From assembly GCA_034422735.1 (NCBI GenBank), contig DAOUJL010000036.1, positions 1 to 29,422 of the forward strand: DNA of 29,422 nucleotides. Direction: 5' to 3'. The notes under the pieces are model-generated. The model was given only the letters and a program-made list of their open reading frames with translations. It did no database searches and had not been told where the DNA came from. The position numbers and the translations under genes are program-made. Source of the stretch: CATOSD01 sp034422735. GTDB taxonomy: Bacteria; Chloroflexota; Dehalococcoidia; Lucifugimonadales; CATOSD01. Shown piece after piece: positions 8,587-15,163 of the stretch (positions are counted from its first letter, which is position 1; the number at the start of each line of letters is the position of its first letter).

Positions 8587-9681
8587 CTAGATTACTCGCA
8601 GCGCTTCGCCGTCCTGGATCAAGTCGGTGCTGAACCGCTGCGACAGCCGCGCCAGGTGGTCCATCGCCTCCGGCTCCTGGTCGGCTGTGCGAAAGAGGCT
8701 GCGGCGGTTCTCGTGGTCGTCCTCGGAGACCGGCACGCACCTGACGGAGGCTATCTCGCCATTTCGGACATCGGCCTTCACCGCAAGCCCGACCCAGCCG
8801 CCGGCCATGTGCTCCCAGCCGAAGTGGAAGTTGCCCAGGCTGTAGAACACGGCCTTGCCCTTGTACACCTCGATCGGCTGGATCACGTGCGGGCCGTGGC
8901 CCATCACGAGGTCCGCGCCCGCGTCTATCGCGGCGTGGGCGACGTCGACCTGGTACTGCTGGGTGTCGTCGCTGCCGGAAATGCCCCAGTGGTGCGACGT
9001 AACCAGCACGTCCACCCGCTCACGCAGCGCGCTCACGTCCTGCTGGAAGGCCGCCAGGTATTCGGCGTCCGGCCAGGTGAGCGTGGTGGCCGGGCCGCCC
9101 GGCATCTCGCCGATGCGCGGGTTGGGCAGGTAGGCGGTGTGCGCCTTGATGGTCGCCACGCCGACGGCGGCCTCGTGGGGCAGCGGCGCGTCGGGCAGGC
9201 CTGTGTTGGCGTCGTACTGCTTTTCGAACGGGTCCAGCGCGTCGCCGCCGCGGGCGTCGGACGCCTGGTGCCCGATGGGCCAGAAAACGGACGTGTATTG
9301 CAGGAACCCGTAGCGCGTGCCGCCGCGCTCCAGCACCACCGGCCTGCGCGCCGACGTCAGGTCGTGGCCCGCGCCGGTGTGGGGCACGCCCAGCTCGTCG
9401 AGCACCGCCAGCGACTCCAGGATGGCGTCACGTCCGAAGGTCACGTTGTTTGCGCACCCGACAGCGTCGAATCCGCCGAGTCTCAGCGCCGGAGCGCCTG
9501 CCGAGCCGGCGTTGCGCCAGCCCGCCTTGCTCATGTAGTGGTACGGGTCCACCGCGTCGGAGAGGCAGCCCTCCAGGTTGCCGAAGACAACGTCCTCGGC
9601 CTGGAGGGTGTCGGCCACGAGCGCGAACGGCTTGGCGGGGTCGGTGACGTTGGTGAGGTTGATGTCTCCGGTGAGCAGCAT
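8587..9681 (-). CDS. CapA-family metallophosphatase-like protein
   Basis: 364 residues. The metallophosphatase-type signature is present: GDIN (D6), GNLEG at 34-38, SHHWG, and GHGPHVIQPIE followed by FYSLGNFHFG. These match the PGA_cap/CapA family, known from poly-gamma-glutamate synthesis but widespread in other roles. The normally conserved ANNH motif reads ANNV (N78-N79-V80), and GHHPH reads GHGPH, so two usual histidines are missing. There is no signal peptide or anchor; the protein starts immediately before the first strand, with GAGG eight bases upstream of the ATG. It is probably a cytoplasmic hydrolase, not a capsule enzyme. It precedes the MFS gene closely. Confidence 0.88.
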   Translation of the reverse strand: MLLTGDINLTNVTDPAKPFALVADTLQAEDVVFGNLEGCLSDAVDPYHYMSKAGWRNAGSAGAPALRLGGFDAVGCANNVTFGRDAILESLAVLDELGVPHTGAGHDLTSARRPVVLERGGTRYGFLQYTSVFWPIGHQASDARGGDALDPFEKQYDANTGLPDAPLPHEAAVGVATIKAHTAYLPNPRIGEMPGGPATTLTWPDAEYLAAFQQDVSALRERVDVLVTSHHWGISGSDDTQQYQVDVAHAAIDAGADLVMGHGPHVIQPIEVYKGKAVFYSLGNFHFGWEHMAGGWVGLAVKADVRNGEIASVRCVPVSEDDHENRRSLFRTADQEPEAMDHLARLSQRFSTDLIQDGEALRVI

Positions 9682-9755
9682 GGCGTCGCCTCGAATCAGG
9701 GTTGGTCGAAAGCTAGCACCGGCAGGAAGGTCGTGTCAAATCCAGGCAGCGGGTC

Positions 9756-11270
9756 CTACGCCAGGTCGTCCGCCCGGTGGCGCGGCTCCACCAGCGCCGC
9801 GTGGACGCGCTCGGCGTTGGCGTCGCGTAGACGCGCGGCGTCCTCCGGCGATCCGATACGCCCGGCGATGGCGGCGCACACCGCCTCCAATACAAGCTCG
9901 GCCAGCAGCGCCTGGCCTTGCCCGGACGGCACGCCGCGCCGCGCCGCGCTCGCGAGATAGGGCGCGACGGCCGGGTGGCCCGTGTTCACCTCGATGGTCG
10001 ATGAGTGGGCGTCGTAGCGGACGCGACCGGCGTTCGCGCCCGCGTCCACAAGCGCGATGCGCTCGAACACCGGCGAGAGCGTCCCCGCCTCGACTCGCGC
10101 GATCTGGTTGATCGCCTCCACCGCCCGCGCAAGCCGCTCGGCGGCGGCCTCCGCGTCGCGCGTGCTCCTCAGCGATACGGCCTGACGGGCGATGTTCCTC
10201 ACCAGCGGTTCGAGCCGCTCGTCCAGCGTGAGCCGCAACTCCCGGGCGACCTCGTGATCCCACATCAGGCCGTGGCGCGTGGCCTGGACGATAGGTTCGT
10301 TGTCGCGCATCAGCTTGTTGAGGTGGGGGCACTCCAGCCTGCCAAACAGAGCGCTCGCGTCCGGGTCGGCGTCGAACATGCCGAGGGTGTTGTCCAGTAT
10401 CGCGTTGCCGTCCGTGATTAGAAGGCCCGCCTCGGCGTAGGGTCCGGACTGGCGCGGAGTGGAAAGGTTCCGCTCGGACTGGTAGACGATGACGCGGTAG
10501 GGTATCTCGAACCGGCCCAGCAGCAGGGAGTTGTCCAGCACGAGCCGTCCCTCCGGGAAGCGGTATTGCAGCCACTTGCGCCGAATGACATCGCCGGCCG
10601 GTGATGTCTCGCTCAGGTAGACTTGCCTGGACGGGTTGCTCAGGATGCCGCGCAGCATGAAGTGGTACGGGATCTGGCGTTCGAGATTGCGGAACGTCGG
10701 CGGCAGGACGTCGGGGCGATTGACGTGGATGCGCACCGTGGTGCCGCTCGGCGGCGGCGCGCCGTCGCCAGCGCGCGGGGTGTCTGTCGGGTGCTGCGCC
10801 TCGTAGTATGGCTGGCCGCCGCGTATGCCGAGCCAGGCGCGGTGGACCGAGCCGTTCGACACCGATTCGACCTCCCCGTCGCCCAGCGCCAGTATGCCGT
10901 CCTTCAGGCCGCGCCCGAAGTAGCCGCGGTCGGCGCCGGTGCTGGTCGCGGAAGTGTAGCTGCCCAGCGCCTGATCCATGCGAGGGGCGTCCATGCCCAC
11001 GGCCCTGTCGCTGATGGTCAGGTACGGCGCGGAGCCGGTCTCGCAGACGCTAATCTCGATGGGGTACGTCTCGCGGCCCGACTCCGGCGGCAGCTTGTTG
11101 TAGGCGTCGTCGCAGTTGGTGATTAGCTCCACCAGGGCGCGTATGGGGTCGCCCTGGATGGCGTTGTCGGCGAAGGTGATCTGGTGAAGCTGAAACAGCC
11201 CGCCGGAGGCCGACTGCTGTTCGCCGAATCGGTTGGAGTAGGTTAGCGGCCTGGAGACGCGAACTGGCAC
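9756..11270 (-). CDS. Stand-alone GHKL (HSP90/MutL/histidine-kinase-like) ATPase
   Basis: 504 residues. The Bergerat ATP fold is visible: N-box ALVELITNCDDAY with E48, N52 and D55; G1 box SDRAVGMD with D88 and G92 (the first glycine of DxGxGM is Ala); G2 box GYFGRGLKDGILALG at 117-130; and a strand SGTTVRIHV near 174. A second half of about 300 residues shows no recognised domain; it has Arg-rich helices around 375-420. There is no histidine-kinase phospho-acceptor, receiver, transmembrane or MutL C-terminal motif. Related stand-alone GHKL proteins occur in MORC-like and anti-phage contexts, but this one has no obvious partner. Neighbours are the CapA-type gene downstream and a repeat block plus tandem SDRs upstream. 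Confidence 0.85.
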   Translation of the reverse strand: MPVRVSRPLTYSNRFGEQQSASGGLFQLHQITFADNAIQGDPIRALVELITNCDDAYNKLPPESGRETYPIEISVCETGSAPYLTISDRAVGMDAPRMDQALGSYTSATSTGADRGYFGRGLKDGILALGDGEVESVSNGSVHRAWLGIRGGQPYYEAQHPTDTPRAGDGAPPPSGTTVRIHVNRPDVLPPTFRNLERQIPYHFMLRGILSNPSRQVYLSETSPAGDVIRRKWLQYRFPEGRLVLDNSLLLGRFEIPYRVIVYQSERNLSTPRQSGPYAEAGLLITDGNAILDNTLGMFDADPDASALFGRLECPHLNKLMRDNEPIVQATRHGLMWDHEVARELRLTLDERLEPLVRNIARQAVSLRSTRDAEAAAERLARAVEAINQIARVEAGTLSPVFERIALVDAGANAGRVRYDAHSSTIEVNTGHPAVAPYLASAARRGVPSGQGQALLAELVLEAVCAAIAGRIGSPEDAARLRDANAERVHAALVEPRHRADDLA

Positions 11271-11284
11271 GCTTGCACCCCTAT

Positions 11285-11340
11285 CCCCGTATCAAGCACG
11301 GGGCAGGCTCTAACCCATTCGACAGGCTCAGGGCAGGCTC
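11285..11340 (+). repeat. Second intergenic repeat type with GGGCAGGCTC direct repeats
   Basis: Contains an inverted repeat CCCCGT/ACGGGG (11285-11290 with 11298-11303) and two copies of GGGCAGGCTC at 11301-11310 and 11331-11340, exactly 30 bases apart. It directly adjoins a copy of the hairpin repeat. Confidence 0.65.
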
Positions 11341-11366
11341 TTCCCCCTGCGAGGGGGAAAGGACTC
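11341..11366 (+). repeat. Dispersed hairpin repeat, partial copy 3
   Basis: TTCCCCCTGCGAGGGGGAAA followed by GGACTC, with an eight-base perfect stem. The leading CACCCCCATCC part is missing and replaced by the other repeat type on its left. Confidence 0.75.
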
Positions 11367-11379
11367 GTAGAGGGGTCAC

Positions 11380-12192
11380 CTAGTGCTCCATCACGTCGCC
11401 GCCGTCCATGTTGATGGACTGGCCGTGTATCCAGGAGGCGGCCTCGGTGCACAGGTAGGTGATGAATGCGCCGACTTCCTGGTCGGTGCCGTAGCGTCCG
11501 ATCGCGGTGCGCGCCGCGCCCCGCTCCCACGCCTCACCGCGTCCTATGTCGTCCACGCGAGAGGTGTCCACGCCGCCCGGGCACACGCAGTTGACGTTGA
11601 TCTTGTACTGCCCCAACTCTTGCGCCATCGACTGGGTCATGCCCACGTGGGCGAAATTGGCGGCGTTGTAGGCCAGGGTGTTGGCCGCGCCGGTCTTGCC
11701 CGCGCCCGACGCCACGTTCACGATCTTGCCGCCGTCGCCCTGGCGGACCATGTGGTCTATCACGGCCTTGGTGCAGAGGAAGGTGCCGGTGATCTTGACG
11801 TGGATGACCGTCTGGAAGTTGGCGAGCGTAAGTTCAGGGATGGGTACGCGGTCAGGCCCTCGCGCGGAGGCGGCGTTGTTGATGAGGATGTCGATGCGCC
11901 CGAACTCCTCGATGGTGCGCTCCACCATGTTGCGCACGCTGTCCTGGTCGCTCACGTCCACCACCAGCGGCAGCGCGCGGGCGCCCTCGGCGCGCACCTG
12001 CTCGGCGGTGCTCTCGATGTCGCGCCAGCCCACGGCCTTTTCGTCGTCCGGGAAGGTATCCGGGTTGCGGCCCGTGCCGGTCACGACCACGTCCGCGCCC
12101 AGCCTGGCAAGCTCCACTGCGGCGGCCCTGCCGATGCCGCGCAGCCGACCCGCGCCGGTTACGATTGCGACTTTGCCGTCCAGTTCACCCAA
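11380..12192 (-). CDS. SDR family protein, tandem copy A (catalytic Lys replaced by Asn)
   Basis: 270 residues. Classical SDR layout with an extended glycine motif (TGAGRLRGIG), INNAAS, the catalytic serine in NVASGAG, tyrosine in AYNAANF and PGGVDTSR, ending in MDGGDVMEH. The position four residues after the tyrosine, normally lysine, is Asn (TAC AAC GCC GCC AAT on the coding strand). The start is TTG at 12192 with AGGGAGAA about five bases before it, ten bases after the stop of copy B. A hand alignment with copy B shows about 61 differences over 270 residues without gaps, so this is an old tandem duplication under purifying pressure. Substrate unknown. Confidence 0.9.
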   Translation of the reverse strand: MGELDGKVAIVTGAGRLRGIGRAAAVELARLGADVVVTGTGRNPDTFPDDEKAVGWRDIESTAEQVRAEGARALPLVVDVSDQDSVRNMVERTIEEFGRIDILINNAASARGPDRVPIPELTLANFQTVIHVKITGTFLCTKAVIDHMVRQGDGGKIVNVASGAGKTGAANTLAYNAANFAHVGMTQSMAQELGQYKINVNCVCPGGVDTSRVDDIGRGEAWERGAARTAIGRYGTDQEVGAFITYLCTEAASWIHGQSINMDGGDVMEH

Positions 12193-12202
12193 GTGCTTCT
12201 CC

Positions 12203-13015
12203 CTAATGCTCCATCACGGTGCCGCCGTTGATGTTGATTGACTGGCCGTGAATCCAGGACGCGGCCTCGGTGCAGAGGTAGGCCGTGAACGCGCCGACCT
12301 CGTCGTCGGTGCCGTTCCTGCCGATCGGCGTGTTGGATGCCATGCCGCTCCAGCGGTCGCCGCGGCCCAGGTCGTCCATGCGGTGCGTGTCCACCGCGCC
12401 GGGGCAGACGCAATTCACGTTGATGCCGTACTGTCCAAGCTCACGGGCCATGGACTGCGTCATGCCGACCAGGCCGAAATTTCCGGCGTTGTAGGCCAGG
12501 GTGTTGGCGCTGCCGCGCTTGCCGGCGGTGGAAGATATGTTGACGATCTTGCCGCCGTCGCCCTGGGGAATCATGTGCTCGATGACGGCCTTGGTGCACA
12601 GGAACGAGCCCGCCAGCTTGATGTCCACGACACGTTGGAAGATGTCGGGGTCCAGTTCCAGTATCGGCACGCGGTCGGGGCCGCGCGCGTAGGCGGCGTT
12701 GTTGATGAGGATGTCGACGCGTCCGAACTCCTCGATGGTGCGGTCCACCATGTTGCGGACGCTCTCCTCGCTGCTGACGTCCGCTATCAGGGGCAGCGGG
12801 CGGCGGCCCTGCTCGCGAATCTGGTCGGCCACGCTCTCGATGTCGCGCCATCCAATGGCCTTCTCGTCGTCCGGGAAGGAGTCCGGATTGCGGCCCGTCC
12901 CCGTGACCACCACGTCCGCGCCCAGCCGGGCCAGTTCCACCGCGGCGGCTCTGCCGATACCGCGCAGGCGGCCCGCGCCCGTTACAATCGCAACCTTGCC
13001 GTCTAACTCACCCAT
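12203..13015 (-). CDS. SDR family protein, tandem copy B (catalytic Lys replaced by Asn)
   Basis: 270 residues, the upstream member of the tandem pair. Glycine motif TGAGRLRGIG with two extra residues compared with TGxxxGIG, INNAAYARG, serine in NISSTAG and tyrosine in AYNAGNF, where Asn again replaces the usual lysine. The C-terminal half holds CVCPGAVDT and the end SININGGTVMEH. The ATG at 13015 has AAAGGA about ten bases upstream and a plausible promoter at 13086-13115. Copy A follows ten bases after the stop, so the two are co-transcribed and could assemble as a heteromer; SDRs are commonly tetramers. Confidence 0.9.
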   Translation of the reverse strand: MGELDGKVAIVTGAGRLRGIGRAAAVELARLGADVVVTGTGRNPDSFPDDEKAIGWRDIESVADQIREQGRRPLPLIADVSSEESVRNMVDRTIEEFGRVDILINNAAYARGPDRVPILELDPDIFQRVVDIKLAGSFLCTKAVIEHMIPQGDGGKIVNISSTAGKRGSANTLAYNAGNFGLVGMTQSMARELGQYGINVNCVCPGAVDTHRMDDLGRGDRWSGMASNTPIGRNGTDDEVGAFTAYLCTEAASWIHGQSININGGTVMEH

Positions 13016-13085
13016 CTAATGCCAGTCCTTTCCGTTGGGGCCACGGCCCCTTGTGCTCAAATGTAGCCCGTCGGGGCCGATTGAG

Positions 13086-13115
13086 AGTATAGATTGCGAG
13101 CGCCCACAAAGGCAA
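13086..13115 (-). promoter_or_regulatory. Putative promoter of the tandem SDR operon
   Basis: On the minus strand TTGCCT (13115-13110), an 18-base spacer and TATACT (13091-13086), about 70 bases upstream of the ATG of copy B. Confidence 0.45.
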
Positions 13116-13344
13116 CATCCGGGCGCTGCCCGAGCCGGTTTCGGATTGCCGGGCGACCCACACCGGCCTTCCCAGGAAAGAGGGGAGGCCGAATCTGTTC
13201 GATTCTGCGACATTCTGTTGTGTTCGTAGCTGGGCGCGCCGGCGGTCCCGCGCAGTTCTGTAATGCCGGGGTGGGCAATTCGTGGCATAAGCGTCACGCC
13301 GCGTGGCAGAACGGGACAGGAGGCACGGGACTTTGCGGTGCCGT

Positions 13345-13380
13345 CACCCCCACACTAATCCTCTCCCATCGAGGGAGAGG
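13345..13380 (+). repeat. Dispersed hairpin repeat, divergent copy 4
   Basis: CACCCCCACACTAATCC followed by arms CTCTCCC and GGGAGAG around ATCGA. Same architecture as the other copies but with several substitutions. Confidence 0.65.
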
Positions 13381-13396
13381 CGACTTGCGGTGCCGC

Positions 13397-13417
13397 GGGC
13401 GGGTTTGAAACCCGCCC
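13397..13417. repeat. Perfect GC-rich palindrome
   Basis: GGGCGGGTTT and AAACCCGCCC flank a single central G: ten-base perfect arms. It is separate from the hairpin repeat 17 bases to its left and probably belongs to another dispersed repeat type. Confidence 0.7.
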
Positions 13418-13439
13418 CTACCGTGTGGGAGAATAGCAC

Positions 13440-13680
13440 GAATGTGCGTGCCTTTCAATACCGTTGGCGAAATTGCGGGATGAGGGCGAATTTGTGGGGA
13501 GAGGTTGCGCACGAATGGGGACGGAGCGGGGCGCCGGTGGGGTTTGGGTGGGGCAGGGCTGGGGAACGAATGGCGCGGGAGAGTGACGCTTTTTTCGGGG
13601 TGCGGGGGAGCAATTGGGTTGGGTGTGGGCGATCGAGTGCGGCCGGGGTGTGCGTCGGGGCGTACGGGGGACAGCACGGG
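13440..13680 (-). terminator. Candidate Rho-dependent termination zone (C-rich, G-poor transcript)
   Basis: On the minus strand, downstream of the hydrolase stop, RNA would be very C-rich: bases 13501-13620 contain 63 C and 18 G in that orientation. Such C-over-G regions are typical Rho utilisation sites. No hairpin with a U-run is seen. On the plus strand the same block carries five G-runs at 13539-13564. Confidence 0.35.
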
Positions 13681-13689
13681 GGCCTTCGG

Positions 13690-14379
13690 CTACGGCTCCT
13701 CGGGCAGCAGGTTTGTCGCCAGGAAGTCGCGGAGCAGGCCGCGCACCTCGTCCGCGCACTCGCGCAGGCCGTGTCCGGCGCCCGGGTAGATGATCTTGCG
13801 CTTGGGACGCTGCGCCCACTCGAAGATCATCTCGGTGCAGTAGGGCGGGAGCCGGGTGTCCGCCTCGCCGTGGACGAGCAGGAGCGGGCGCGGAGACACG
13901 TCGGCGGCCCGGGACGCGCCTGCGGTCTGGCTGGAGAGCGCCGCCACCGCCGTCACCGAATCGCTGAATGGGGCCGACGCGATGACCACCGCGCCGCCGA
14001 ACGAGTGGCCGACCAGCGCGATCTCCCTGTGGCCCGTCCCGCTCAGAAACGACACACCCGCCAGCGTGTCCATTACGGACTCGGGCAGCACGCCGGGGTA
14101 GCGGTAGTTCACGCGCAGGGACGTGATGCCGCTTTTCAGCTCCTCGGCGAGCGCGCCGTACACGCCATCGGCCGGGCCGTCGAACCCGCCGCGCGCGCCC
14201 CACACCCACACGATGCCCGCGCGCGTCGGCGTCTCCGGGTCGTGGTGCAGGATGGCCTCGATAGGACCGCGCGTGGTGTGCAGCATCAGGCCGTCGCCGG
14301 CCTGGCCGTCGGGGGGCTGCCACGGCTCCACGCCGCTGATGCTGAGGGTCAGTTCGTCTCGGATGTCGTCGGGGGTCAC
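13690..14379 (-). CDS. Alpha/beta hydrolase (dienelactone-hydrolase-like)
   Basis: 229 residues. Nucleophile elbow GHSFGG with S126, acid D174 in HGEADTRLPP and H203 in GAGHGL form a complete triad in the right order and spacing for a small serine hydrolase. The beginning (GPIEAILHHD) and the oxyanion-region VWGARGGFDG fit a dienelactone hydrolase or acyl-peptidase-like core. There is no signal peptide, so it is cytoplasmic. The start is GTG at 14379, overlapping the TGA of the preceding gene as GTGA, with AAGG eight bases upstream, which implies translational coupling. The substrate is unknown. It may simply be carried by the operon of the PaREP1-like gene, or may be functionally linked to it. 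Confidence 0.88.
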   Translation of the reverse strand: MTPDDIRDELTLSISGVEPWQPPDGQAGDGLMLHTTRGPIEAILHHDPETPTRAGIVWVWGARGGFDGPADGVYGALAEELKSGITSLRVNYRYPGVLPESVMDTLAGVSFLSGTGHREIALVGHSFGGAVVIASAPFSDSVTAVAALSSQTAGASRAADVSPRPLLLVHGEADTRLPPYCTEMIFEWAQRPKRKIIYPGAGHGLRECADEVRGLLRDFLATNLLPEEP

Positions 14380-14771
14380 GTGTTTCGCCTTGCCGTCTGC
14401 CTTCCCGGTAGTGACTCCAGCATGTCCAGCAGCCTCTCGATTTCCCTAAGACTGAACGCGACGGAGTCGTTGCTGAACCACTTCTCATATATGTTGGTGT
14501 TGAGCGAATCGGCGACGTCGAACAGCAGGTCGATGTCGTCATTGCCCGATTCGACAGCGATTAGCATGGCGGTTTCGACAATCTCCGGGTGGGTGTCGCG
14601 CGGAAGATCCCATTCCACCGCGACGATCTCCATGGCCAGCTCCGCGGCCTTCCAGCCCTTGATGGAGGCCTCTGTGTTGTCGCCGCCGCTCAGTACGACC
14701 TCGGCTTGGCTTAGCAGGGTTCGGCTGGCGTCCAATGCGGAACACGCCGCGGTGCCGCTACCCTTGGTCAA
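14376..14771 (-). CDS. PaREP1/HEPN-like small helical protein (putative toxin partner)
   Basis: 131 residues from TTG 14771, preceded by GGAG four bases upstream inside the antitoxin-like gene; the two reading frames overlap by 14 bases. The central part (ASIKGWKAAELAMEIVA, then THPEIVETA, then LNTNIYEKWF) matches my memory of PaREP1 domain proteins, a HEPN-like all-helical family common in archaea and some bacteria. The family's Tyr-Glu after an Asn-rich helix is seen in NIYEKW. The canonical HEPN RNase motif (Arg, four to six residues, His) is not seen; only RDTH is present. Function is inferred from context: small, directly downstream of a CopG-type antitoxin. The overlapping stop couples it to the hydrolase. 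Confidence 0.65.
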   Translation of the reverse strand: MTKGSGTAACSALDASRTLLSQAEVVLSGGDNTEASIKGWKAAELAMEIVAVEWDLPRDTHPEIVETAMLIAVESGNDDIDLLFDVADSLNTNIYEKWFSNDSVAFSLREIERLLDMLESLPGRQTARRNT

Positions 14772-15006
14772 GAGTCTCCGCCAGAATTGCCTCCGCCATC
14801 GAGTTGACGGGCAAGTTGCGCTCCTTTGCGAGGCGCTTGAGCCTAGTGTATTGCGCGGCTTCGACATGGATTGAGAGTACAGTGGAGAGTGGAGTCTGCA
14901 CTTCCACGTTTACCACTTCGCCGTCTGCTTCATCGATGCTGTGTGTGTCCCAGTGCTTGGCTGCTGCCTTGCGGCGTTGGAATGTGTCGGGATTCATCGT
15001 GCCCAT
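14758..15006 (-). CDS. CopG-type ribbon-helix-helix antitoxin-like protein
   Basis: 82 residues from ATG 15006; a second ATG three codons later also fits, and a GTG at 15096 would add 30 basic residues lacking family likeness. The N-terminal AAAKHWDTHSIDEAD resembles the FWDTHD segment of CopG antitoxins (PF12441). The C-terminal VLSIHVEAAQYTRLKRLA plus NLPVNSMAEAILAETL reads as a beta strand and two helices of a ribbon-helix-helix DNA-binding fold. By family it would bind its own promoter and neutralise a co-encoded toxin. The next gene overlaps its end. GC content drops here relative to the rest of the window. Confidence 0.7.
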   Translation of the reverse strand: MGTMNPDTFQRRKAAAKHWDTHSIDEADGEVVNVEVQTPLSTVLSIHVEAAQYTRLKRLAKERNLPVNSMAEAILAETLDQG

Positions 15007-15163
15007 AATGAACTCAGAGACTACTCTGCCACGTGCCAACTCTGCTTGCGGTAAGCGGTCACAGGTTCGTAGCGGTCTTTGACGCCGGAATTGCACTCCA
15101 CAAACAGGGCAAGAGCCTTGCGAATGCTGGATCTACTGTGGACACTGCAGGCGCCAACACAAC

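Larger units (their letters stand above)
13016..13689. other. 674-base gap between two minus-strand operons
   Basis: Holds, from left to right: a hairpin GGGGCC-AC-GGCCCC at 13037-13050 in the leader of the tandem SDRs; their promoter candidate; about 230 bases in which I see nothing; a hairpin repeat copy at 13345; a perfect palindrome at 13397-13417; and a G-rich, C-poor block from about 13440 to 13680. Open frames run through it on the plus strand but have no family resemblance and odd composition. Confidence 0.7.

Noticed and set aside
11285..11366. CRISPR-like array from short repeats
   Set aside because: Only two ten-base units at one spacing, with palindromes and no spacer diversity or cas genes.
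14772..14867. Longer start for the PaREP1-like gene
   Set aside because: The extra 32 residues are the out-of-frame antitoxin sequence and lack family resemblance; TTG 14771 has a ribosome binding site.
13303..14874. 523-codon open frame on the plus strand
   Set aside because: It runs antisense to the hydrolase and PaREP1-like genes and through the G-rich block, with low-complexity Arg/Gly-rich sequence and no family likeness.
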